DNA from: Xiphias gladius
Lineage: Eukaryota; Chordata; Actinopteri; Istiophoriformes; Xiphiidae
Assembly (NCBI RefSeq): GCF_016859285.1
Contig: NC_053416.1
Span: forward strand, 15,456,501 to 15,520,500
Length of the DNA stretch: 64,000 nt
Reading direction: 5' to 3'
Below, piece by piece: positions 47,866 to 64,000 of this stretch. The stretch's first letter is position 1. Each line of letters begins with the position of its first letter. The position numbers and the translations under genes are program-made. A model generated the notes under the pieces. It had not been told where the DNA came from. It saw nothing but the letters and a program-made list of their open reading frames with translations, and searched no databases.

Positions 47866-50692
47866 AGCTGTCATGCAATGTCATTAGCTAGCTAGCAAGC
47901 CATGTGTAGTTAGCATAAGGGTAACAATGGTCATCCATTGACTTCTACAATCACTTTACTTTTCATTATTTTTTTCTAGATTAGATAAGAAAAAAGGGAA
48001 TAAGCACAGGGAGTCAGTGAACAAGAAGCACAGTGAATCAGAACCAAGCCAGGGTGTTTATTAAGCACATAGCTGAAGTTGAGAGGATGACCCTATCGTC
48101 AAAGATAGTTGAAGTGAGATTCCTCTCAATCATTGCTGACCGGTGTACTGACACTGCTGTGATGGAACAGGAGATGCTCTATGTGATATTTTTCGTGGGG
48201 ATACAGGATGTGGAGAGTAGACGGTGAGAACATCCCCAGGCAACAGATAACATGATGAGGGAGGTTTCCAGAGAAGAAGAGTGGCAGGCCAAGTTGGTGG
48301 CATGTGCAACTGATGGTGCATTGGTGATGATAGGGGCACGGTAAGGTGTAGTGAGCAGGTTGAGTGGAAGTAACATGCATGTCCTGGGCTTTCACTGTAT
48401 GGCTCACTGCCTGGAACTAGCTTTCAAGGATGCTATCAAGAGCTGCTTTGGGGAGAACTGCTTGAAGATATGCTGCTGGGGCTGCATAAATTCCATTGTA
48501 AAATACTTACAATGGTGCAAGCCTAAAGCATAGCTTCAATATGATGGGCTATTGTACCAACTAGGGTTGGAGGCACCAGGTGGGGTTCTCACGTCTTTAG
48601 GGCCATTGACCATTTTTTGAGAGGTTACCAGGGACTAACGCAGCACCTAGGACAGTTAGTTTATTCAAGATAGCCTTCAGCCTAACTACTGTACCACAGA
48701 CCTGGCGTCAAGCTGAAAGCCTGTATGGACTAGCACCAGAATTATGACAATACCTAATCCTTGTTATGAAGGCCAAGTTCAAGCTACTTGACCAACTCTG
48801 CCAGTCTACAAAGGCATTCACTGACATGAGCACGGGGATTCTCCAAGCTACGAGGCTTGTTAATCTTAACAGTTACTGACACAGATCACTGCAAAGGTAT
48901 GTAGTTTAGATTTTTTTTCATCCTGTCCGCTCTTTTCAGAATTTGGTGAATATGAAGTGGTGGAATTAAGTAAACACATCGAGAGGATCCTGACATCCTT
49001 AGGGGTGACTACTGTACTCATCCCAGACCGGTGGACCATTCTCAAAGTCTCCACATGAAGACCTGGGGCGCGTAATATGAAGCAGGTTCAACATACCCAG
49101 GATATCCTTTCATTATCTGGTTTCACTAAGCCTAACAACCGCGTCACACTAAATTTCACACGCTGGCGTTATCAACTCAGTAAGTCAATCCCGATTTTCC
49201 TGAGCGTGTTCACATAAAAAAGGGGCTGTGTTTGCAGCATATGACCAATTGCAAACCACTGGCAGCTGAGCAGCACACTACAAATGAAGAGCAAACTACA
49301 ATATTAAACAAATACAGAGAAGTTAAACACAGAGTCCAGACTAAAAGTTACATCTGCCAAATGCAGGAAGAAAAGCAAGCAAAAAGAAAAAGAAAAAGAA
49401 AAAAAAAAAAAAAAAAAAATCACAGACTGTGTGAATGCATAATAAGCTTATATAACTTCCCCATCATTAGTACTCGAATAGATCTGACTATAATTAATTT
49501 TAATAAGTAAATGTGTTCTTGTGGCCTGTATGACAATTAAACTTATTCTTTCAGCTGCAACCATGACAATGTCAAACAGACCCCGGAGCAAATAAAAAAT
49601 AAATATAAAAACATAATACAAAGCACTAAGTAGGCTTACTTTCATATCTTATAAAGTACAAGTACAAGACATTAGTGCTTCAGTCAGGCTCTGCTGTAGG
49701 ATGATATGGGTGTACAAAAGCACATGAAATGGCTTAAACATGTTTGCAGCCAACAGGAAAAAAATGAAATGAAGAAGACAGGAGGCGGCCCTCCTACACA
49801 GGAGTAGACTCCTGCTGAGGAGAGCTGTCCCTCTGCAATAATGTGGGTTGCTCATATAAAAAAAAAAAATCGTAAGGAAAGCCAAAGGGGTTTGCTGGTT
49901 TTTGAACACTCTTGCTCTCCTATGAGACCCTCTCACGAGCCACGCACCGAGCTACACGGGACCTTCTACAAATAGTGATGCTATTTTCCAAGAGAACTGA
50001 TTGGTCAGTAGCCAGTGCTTTTATACGCGTTGATCAGTTATCTCGAACATAACCTGCTCAGGAGCAGCTTAGGTGTGCAGCATAAGTGACCATGGCGATG
50101 AACTCAGTGAGAAGTTAACCACTGTCGTAACCCTGAAATCCAAGGGTTAAACCTGAAGTTACCTCGCTAACCACAAATCCTGCTTTGTAGTACCGGCCTC
50201 TGGCCACCAATCAAAAGGCTTTTGCAACACCATGGCCCTGACATCCCCAGCTTGGTTGACCTCATTCTCACCCTACCAGCCTCTACAGCAGAATTTGAAA
50301 GAAGCTTTAGTCAAATGAAGTTCATGAAGAGTGACTGGAGGTACCATCTTACATCAAGAAGCCTGTCTGACCTGGTGACAGTCCACCTTTCCACCCCCTC
50401 TATAGAGGATTATGACCCCACCCCTGCCATCCAGCTCTGGCATCGAGTTACCATCAGACCTAAAAGGCCAGAATTCATGGACGGAAAGAGGAATGCTCTG
50501 GAAAGCACTGCTAAGACTTCAGAATGATGAGGATGGGGGGATGTTAAATACTGATCTAAATCTAAATAATCATGCTAGAATATTGTAGATCTTGTATCAT
50601 TACTCACATGCAGTTATATACCACTGGTTCAAACATGGCTGGTAAAAATTTTTTTGAGGCTGGTAGATTTTTTTGTAATCCACCAGCCACAG
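47866..50692 (+). mobile_element. hAT-type transposon remnant (ZNF862-like), interrupted
   Basis: Plus-strand frames carry hAT transposase pieces: 48033-48227 (RFLSIIADRCTDTAVMEQEM), 48351-48533 (VLGFHCMAHCLELAFKDAIK), and the C-terminal dimerisation region at 50222-50527 (LPASTAEFERSFSQMKFMKS). The style is that of the ZNF862-like hAT group of fish. Frames are broken at several points and a PIF/Harbinger element (49064-50205) splits the gene. The 3' end may be the hairpin-forming GGCTGGTAGA ... CCACCAGCC near 50660-50692. The 5' end abuts the CA repeat at about 47865 and I saw no matching terminal repeat there. Confidence 0.75.
49064..50205 (+). mobile_element. PIF/Harbinger-type element inside the hAT remnant
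   Basis: Ends are imperfect inverted repeats: GGGGCGCGTAATATGAAGCA at the left and, as complement of the right end, GGCCGGTACTACAAAGCAGG, the typical fish Harbinger termini. The left subterminal part encodes a partial Myb/SANT-like protein at 49232-49400 (AEQHTTNEEQTTILNKYREV). No DDE transposase is visible, so it is an internally deleted element. It lies between hAT fragments whose frames resume on either side. Confidence 0.72.
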
Positions 50693-51945
50693 TGACAGAT
50701 GGACAAAAAAGGTTAACTTCCAACCTTGTAATAAGGTGTTGGGCCACCACGAGCAGCCAGAACAGCTTCAATGCGCCTTGGCATTGATTCTACAAGTCTC
50801 TGGAGTTCTACAGGAGGGATGGAGCACCATTCTTCCAAAAGATATTCTCTCATTTGGTGTTCTGACGATGGTGGTGGAGAGCACTGTCTAACACGTTGGT
50901 CCAAAATCTCCCAAAGGTGTTCGATTGGGTTGAGATCTGGTGACTGTGAAGGCCATAGAATATGATTCACATCATTTTCATACTCATCAAACCATTCAGT
51001 TACCTCTCGTGCCCTATGGATGGGGGCATTGTCAACCTGGAAAAGGCCACTCCCATCAGGATAGAAATGTTTCATCATAGGATAAAGGTGATCAGTTAGA
51101 ACAACTTTGTATTGATTTGCAGTGACCCTTTCCTCTAAGGGGACAAGTGGACCCAAACCATGCCAGCAAAATGCCCCCCACAGCATAACAGAACCATCAG
51201 ATCCCCTCACTGTAGGGGTCAAGCATTCAGGCCTGTACTGTTCTCGTGGCGTACGGCACACATGCACTTGCCCAGTTGTCGAGAATATGGTGAAGGATGA
51301 CTCTTGTGACCATATCACTTTTTTCCACATCTCTGTAGACCAGTGTCTATGGTTTTTGCACCACTGAACTCTCAAATGTGCATTCATCTTTGTAATGAGG
51401 GATCTATGCATTGCATCCCTACTATAATATCCCTCTCTATGTAACTGTCGAAGGACTGTTCTTGCTGACACAGTCTGATCACGTCCTGCATTGACATTGT
51501 CAGTCACCTGAGAAAGAGTTGCTTTTCTATTTTTTCTTATATATTGCACTAATGCACGAACATCACGGTCATTAAATGCGCGTTGTCGACCACAATTTCC
51601 AACTCTATATACTGATGTCTTTCCCATTGATGTAAATGCAGATGTCACTTTAGTCACTGTTCCTATTGAGACACCAGCCAGTTGAGCCGTCTTTGTGACT
51701 GAAGCTCCTGCCATCCGTGCCCCAACAATGAACCCTCTTTCAAAGTCACTCAGATCTTTTCCTCTTGCCATCTTGATACAAAATCTGAATCAACTGGGCC
51801 TGCTCAGCATTTTTTATACATGCCACATGATTGGATGTTAATTGCTTATTTGTACCATGAATTGCACCTATGTGGAAGCATCTACATTTTTTGTTTCTCC
51901 ACTCATTTATTCAGGTTTTTCCTTTAATTTGTCAACCGTCTGTCC
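50693..51945 (-). mobile_element. Tc1-type DNA transposon with uninterrupted transposase
   Basis: The element carries one open transposase gene on the minus strand. The right end (GACAAATTAAAGGAAAAACC as complement of 51912-51931) is a good Tc1-type terminus. The left end near 50700 (GGACAAAAAAGGTTAAC) is only partly complementary, so that terminus appears damaged. Beyond the right end the duplicated birc2-upstream sequence resumes with CACACACAGACCAAGG. Confidence 0.8.
50713..51771 (-). CDS. Tc1-type (DD36E-spaced) transposase, full-length ORF, first Asp lost
   Basis: The 352-residue protein ([20 protein letters not shown]...) has the full Tc1 plan: paired helix-turn-helix DNA-binding N-terminus (1-120), then the DDE catalytic core. 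The second Asp is D247 in [11 protein letters not shown] and the Glu is E284 in [11 protein letters not shown], with 36 residues between, so spacing is of the DD36E class. At the first catalytic site the family motif WSDES reads WSQES: residue 156 is Gln (codon CAA, plus-strand 51304-51306). Such enzymes need all three acidic residues to bind metal, so this product should bind DNA but not cut it. There is no stop or frameshift over 352 codons, so the copy is young. Confidence 0.88.
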   Translation of the reverse strand: MARGKDLSDFERGFIVGARMAGASVTKTAQLAGVSIGTVTKVTSAFTSMGKTSVYRVGNCGRQRAFNDRDVRALVQYIRKNRKATLSQVTDNVNAGRDQTVSARTVLRQLHREGYYSRDAMHRSLITKMNAHLRVQWCKNHRHWSTEMWKKVIWSQESSFTIFSTTGQVHVCRTPREQYRPECLTPTVRGSDGSVMLWGAFCWHGLGPLVPLEERVTANQYKVVLTDHLYPMMKHFYPDGSGLFQVDNAPIHRAREVTEWFDEYENDVNHILWPSQSPDLNPIEHLWEILDQRVRQCSPPPSSEHQMREYLLEEWCSIPPVELQRLVESMPRRIEAVLAARGGPTPYYKVGS

Positions 51946-53070
51946 ACACACAGACCAAGGGATATGAGATCTCAAACCCCTCCCCCCATCATGGACATCC
52001 CTTTTGTCAGTTTCTAAGCCTCCATAATTGAACAGTAAAAACTCAATAAGAAAAACTGGATCCTCCCTTGGTAGGGATAATGGGCCTCCCTCTTTAGTTT
52101 TATGTTTGCAGCACCTGTAGAAATGAAGAAAAACCAAAAACAGACAAAAAAGAAAAAGGTTGAACTGGGTTCGTGTAGAAACTCTTCCTGAAGGATTTTA
52201 ACCTCTTTAAGTCATTGTCCGTATTATTTTCAAACTCACAGACCTTTGACAGGTTCATCATGACAATCATCAATGGTCAAAACAATACATTTATTTTCAA
52301 TTGTACTAAAAATTCCAAGATTTCCAAAAATAATAAATACAGTAAGACCTTTAATGGCCACTTTCCTATAATGTTAAAAGATTATAGGATCTGAGTATTT
52401 CACTAATGATACATGTCATACAGCTTCAACACAGTGCTGAAACAAAAAGAGAATTTGTTTTACTGTCAAATAGTATAAGAGCCAACTCCAGTGCCTCATA
52501 TGTAAAGATGAAAGTGAAATATTGGGAATAAATATTGAGAAGGAAGATCTTGTGCAATCATTCATTACTGAATAATTACAAAGTGGATAGGGATTCAACA
52601 AACAATAAAAGTTTCCATACCAGTAGATCTGCCAATTATGTTTTCAATCACTAATTCCTTTAGTCTGTAAAATGTCAAAAAAAAAACTCCTCCTGTTTTG
52701 ACTCTGGTTATGTTTTGGTCCAATTCAGTTTTAGAGCTAACGTCAGCTTTGTCGTTCAATATTTAGGAGGGAGTTTGATAGATTTAAAACTGGCTTTGGG
52801 GGTCAAACATTAATTAAAACATACAGTCAGCTAACAGTTACCTATGATGTGACATCCAACAACCCGCAGGAACCACTTTTGATAAGATCAGCGAACATTA
52901 GCTTGCTAACGCTAAGGTCTGCTAACGCTAATAACAGTCAAACTTTGTTCACACTTATCTGTGCAGCAGCACCGAGATAGGAAAATAAACCTGGATTAAA
53001 AACACACGGGTTAAAACGCAACACACCGCAGTAACACGTCCTGCCCTTTCCAGTGGTAGGTCACACTCAC

Positions 53071-53140
53071 CGTTTCGCAGTTCGGTAAGTCACAGTAATG
53101 TCGACGCTTCTCGGCAGAGAAAAGTCAACACCGCTTCTTG
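53071..53140 (-). other. Duplicate of the birc2 leader-exon region
   Basis: The donor ACG|GTGAGTG at 53071 is the counterpart of the one at 40522. Intron sequence from 52687 to 53070 is nearly identical to unit 1, whereas sequence upstream of the donor changes after about 40 bases. The pseudogene may therefore have lost or replaced its promoter. Confidence 0.5.
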
Positions 53141-55285
53141 CTGCTTCAGATGCTCCCAATTAACTAAGGCATCAATCTGAGATCCTATTTATTTGTTTTA
53201 ATGGCGGTTGGCGAACAACTTCTGGGTGCTTTTACCGCCACCTTCTGGATTGGAGTGTGGACCAGTTACTGTACGAACACATTAAATTGTCCCGATAATT
53301 CCTGTTTTCTGATCATCTGAAAATAGCCCTGTACCCTACATCACCGGGACTCCTCTGCAACATTTCGCCAATACCTAGTGTCATGCGATTCCTTTGGAGT
53401 GAAAATTTAAGTATGTGTCTCTCTTGTTGATATCTAGGCCAGTATAAAAATAAATGCTTCACCAGAGCCTGAATTGATCAAACTTTTAATAATTAGTCTT
53501 AAGAATCCTCTAAAGTACCAACACATGAGTAAAACGGTTCTTTGCTGAGTGATTGACTGATTGATCAAAGGGGTTGTTGTGAACATTATTGCCTACAATA
53601 GAATTGATCATTATTAGAAGTATTGGAATATCCAAAGAATTTCTTTTCTTCATAATAGCGTTTTTAAAATATTTTGATGACATTGTGCTGGGGTTTATGT
53701 TTGGATTTCACACATTTTCAGTATGGAAGGTTACATACAGCAGCGAGCTATTAAAGCGCAACACAAAACTAAACTCAGCTCAGCTATGAAGGGCTAAGCA
53801 CTGCTCCCTTTTCCCTACCCAACTGACGCCAATGAAGTTAAATTAACCTGTTGTCTTACTAGAAATACAAAAAATTGAAACCAGTCGTCCAATAAGGATG
53901 TGAAGGTGTAGTTTTACAACCACACTAAACATATCAGTAGAAGATTTGTCAGGTGTATTTAAGTTTATTAAACAGAAACTCCTCTAAAATGATTACAGTG
54001 AGAGTAAGAAGAAATATATTTATATAAAGCACATGCATAAAAAGGTACAAAACAAGTCTGACTGCCTCCAAACTCTCTGTAAATAGGATAATAAACATCA
54101 TTATATTTAATATACATAGCGAGTGTCATGCATGCTAAGATAAATAATAGGCTAGGTAGTGTGTTGCATTATGTGTATGAGCTCATGGTACTTTAATTTA
54201 GAAAGGATTATAAAAAGGTGACTTGGCTCTTTATTTGGGGATGTTGTGAATGAAGTCTTTACCTCTATGTGCTGTATATATAAAAAGGAAACTGGTTAGA
54301 AGAAATGCTCTCACCAATAATAAAACAGCTTCAAATTCAGATAAAATATAAACACACTGCAGAAAAAACCCAGCAGATAAAAACAGATTATATACTTATT
54401 ATATAGTTTAACTAAAGGAGGAGAATTACGGAGCTCCCCATATTGACGACCGCCTCCAGTATCACAGCTCCAGATAGCACTTGTAGTTAGAACAACATAT
54501 ACCAAGAACACAGCATCCAAAATTAATATGTTGCTTTTCTGAGGAGGCACAACAGGGTCCTCGACTTATGCTCTGACTCTCCAAATGGCTCTGAGGCCCA
54601 TTTTTAAGGCACAGTATTTTCCTCATTCCCACTTTCGAAACAGCTCTGTAAGAGTGAAAACTTGAGCCAAGGACAGATTTTTTTTTTTTAAAGAAGAGGA
54701 TGACGATAATAGGGTTTTTGTATACATGGTATCTATGGTGACTATATGTCTGCACCTCGCTTTGTGTGCGTTCTCAAAGTAAGAAAGAATTCATCACAGT
54801 GAGCATCAAAAGTGCACTGTTTTCTCTCAGTCTTACATTATATCACTGATTGGTAATGCAGTGCAGATGCTGCAAATCAATCTGCATTTAAATTGCATTA
54901 CCACACCACGATAGTGCATGACTGAAAGAATAATGCAGACTTGATGATCACAGTAGGTGATTACATTACTCAAGCAATATTCAAGAGTCTGGTAATTAAT
55001 TTAGGAAATTATGGAAAAACAAGGGATGCCTGTACTGGTAAGAAAAATGCACCTGAAAATCTGAATCTGTACTGCATGCATCCAAAAATGGTCAGCAAAG
55101 GTATCACGTGTAGAAGATTTGTAAGTTATAGTTTGGTTTTAGGTAAGGATCTAAAACTGAAAAAATGTGGCTGAAACTGTTACTGGTGTTACTGATGTTT
55201 TTCTGTGGGAGAAAAAAAAATATGATGCCAATGAATGAAAGATTTCTTTTTAAATGTGAAAAAAAAAATATATATTAGGAATGTA

Positions 55286-57056
55286 TCAAACCAGTAGTGG
55301 AAAAACTGAGAAGAGGGAATAAAACAGCCTAATCTCAAAGTTGAAGGGGTGCTGGCTGACTCAATGAATATTGTTCTCTTACTGAAACATAAGGCCAGTG
55401 TAGGAAAAACATCCAGGCCCTGATGGAAATTATATGGCATCATTTCTTAAACAAGGGGTGGAAATAATAGTATTACAACTGTACAATATATTGTAATCCA
55501 ATAAAACAGATCTCCAATAAATACTACTCTGCAAATCTTATATTCAATGCTAGAGTGGACAAAATGATTGGAACACTTTACAATAAAATGCAATCCAATA
55601 CAAAATCAAAAACTAAAACACAGCATTAACAAACCCTGAATAGTAGTAACTTCAAAATTGTTGATTTTATAGCTAGGCTGTTGCAGGATTTCCTGATGTG
55701 GGTTACTGTTCTAAAAAAAACGAACCCAGTAAAACTGTAAACTCAAGGTAAAAAGAACGGAGGTGATATTTCACACACCAGAGGTCACATACTGTATCTT
55801 ATGAGTGGGACTACTGCTTACGCCATCATCTGCTTACTAAATTGATCACAAGACCAGATGCGTCAGGACCATACTTTCCGGGGGGGAAATCTTGTATTGT
55901 GTTGGATTGCATTATACTGACCATGTGTTCATTTACCGTAGACGTCCTACTTAGGTTCCAGTGATCCTTTCTGTATTGAGAGGCCCTAGAAACCCGCTTT
56001 AATGTTAACTTTAGTGTCGAGTTAAGACTCCTCTACACAGCGGCACTAACCTGTAGCCTTTATTTCTCTAGGTTTTTCTGACAAGGCTTTGATTTTTTTT
56101 TTTAGGAATGAGGTTTCTACTGTGGCTCCTGTACTCCTGAACTTCATTTTGAAAAAAAAATTCTTGTGAGCAACTCAGACTTACAAGTGACTGTGACGAG
56201 GGTTTTAATTCTGTTTTTTCTGGCTCGTGGGCATTTTAACTGACCATTTCTAAAGTCTGAGAGTAAATGGGAGTTTTCTTAACCTTCTGCTGGCTCACCA
56301 CAAGCGTGCGTCCTCTTCCCCCTGATGTTTCTGTGTCGCCGTAGAGCGCTTTTTGAGCAGGGTTTTTTGCTTTTATGGAACCAATTTAGTGTTAATCAAG
56401 ATACATTCTTTGATTCATCTCTTGCTTTCAGTCCTGATGCTTCTTAAGAGCATGTTTTGGAAAACTGTGAGCATGTGCATTAAAATAACAAAAATTGCAA
56501 GCCTAGAGGTAAAAGCTGTACTGTAGATGTTGTTCTTTTGTCCCACAGGCTAAATGAAGTAACAGAGATAAATGTGGATATGTTTTGTGTTACAGTTAAA
56601 TATGTATTGTGCTGCTTCTGTGTTATTTTAGCATGTCTTCTTTGTGCTTCTGGAACTTGACTTGCCTCTGTGTTTTAAAGATTTGCTGCAAACGGTATTA
56701 CCCAAGTGGGGATGATTTAAAAAAAAAAAAAAAATCTGCACCCTAAAATTAGCTCCGATGTACTTTACCAGAGAAGCGATGAGCATCATCAAAATATAGA
56801 TGCTCCGTCGTGCATATCTGTAAAACCAAGCCCAAAAAGAGGAGAATGCCAGCAGCTTACCACCTTCTGTGAGAGTCAGGTTTTTATATTCCTCAGGGTG
56901 TGAGTAGTGTTAGGTATCCTTCACACAACAGTAGCGAATTCTCTCACTTATGTTGCTCTGTACCACTTTTGAAGCACAAAAAAATCCTCCAAAATTCTCA
57001 GTCATGTTGTGAAGATCTGACGTCAAACCATATTTAGGGGCAGAGGCCGGGTGTGT
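55286..57056 (-). other. yap1: yap1 3' UTR (proposed) and flank
   Basis: No coding sequence was found between the end of the duplication and the yap1 stop codon. Vertebrate YAP1 has a long 3' UTR, and AT-rich sequence with TTTATT (minus-strand AATAAA) near 56059 offers one possible end at about 1 kb. Simple runs occur at 56093-56104 (T) and 56719-56734 (A). Confidence 0.5.

Positions 57057-64000
<6,944 letters not shown>

Larger units (their letters stand above)
43935..55285. repeat. Segmental tandem duplication, unit 2 (decayed, transposon-laden)
   Basis: This is the direct repeat of 34640-43455. It has lost the segments equivalent to about 35820-36560, 37000-37575, 37650-37850, 39650-40135 and 41690-41895. 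It has gained insertions at 45774-46417, 46831-47700 and 47866-51945. The left junction joins the UBA exon to a dispersed-repeat tail. The right junction falls in AT-rich DNA at about 55285. Blocks not altered by indels remain close to unit 1 in both exons and introns, so the duplication is fairly young or has been homogenised. Confidence 0.9.

Overview
This is vertebrate nuclear DNA from a ray-finned fish, most likely a percomorph teleost. Genes are split into many short exons with GT-AG introns, the proteins are close to vertebrate orthologues, and the introns carry fish-type Tc1, hAT and PIF/Harbinger DNA transposons plus dispersed repeats common in perch-like fishes. Exon boundaries below were traced by hand from reading frame, splice sites and family knowledge. 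All internal phases close, so most boundaries should be right to the base.

Layout. Plus strand, left half: the 3' part of srsf1 (splicing factor, 940-1826, long 3' UTR to about 3.6 kb); dynll2 (dynein light chain LC8-type 2, 6461-6824); heatr6 (20 coding exons, 7851-18127); ddx52 (DEAD-box RNA helicase, 15 coding exons, 20523-26722); rpl23a (ribosomal protein uL23, 28122-30691), with two candidate box C/D snoRNAs in its introns. Minus strand, right half: a complete birc2-type cIAP gene with BIR1-BIR2-BIR3-UBA-CARD-RING (12 coding exons, 38219 down to 32971), and yap1 without its first exon (7 coding exons, 63116 down to 57057). rpl23a and birc2 are convergent. The left genes map to human chromosome 17 and the right genes to 11q22, so the window crosses a synteny junction near 31-32.5 kb.

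The most unusual region is about 34.6-55.3 kb. The birc2 region from its UBA exon through its promoter and about 2.5 kb of upstream DNA is present twice in direct orientation (about 34.64-43.46 kb and 43.94-55.29 kb). The upstream copy is a decayed, truncated birc2 pseudogene. It has lost most BIR coding sequence, but one BIR3 exon is base-for-base identical to the live gene. It has also collected insertions: an unknown 0.64-kb element flanked by TTTAA, a segment of about 0.86 kb opening with a perfect 38-bp inverted repeat and carrying a THAP-like fragment, and about 4.1 kb of hAT DNA interrupted by a PIF/Harbinger element and followed by a Tc1-type element. That Tc1 element has an uninterrupted 352-codon transposase whose first catalytic Asp is replaced by Gln.

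The genes do not form one pathway. srsf1, ddx52 and rpl23a serve RNA processing and ribosome production, dynll2 serves dynein and hub assembly, birc2 controls cell death and NF-kB ubiquitin signalling, and yap1 is the Hippo pathway effector. No CRISPR arrays, rRNA or tRNA genes were seen, and I recognised no retroviral or LTR element.
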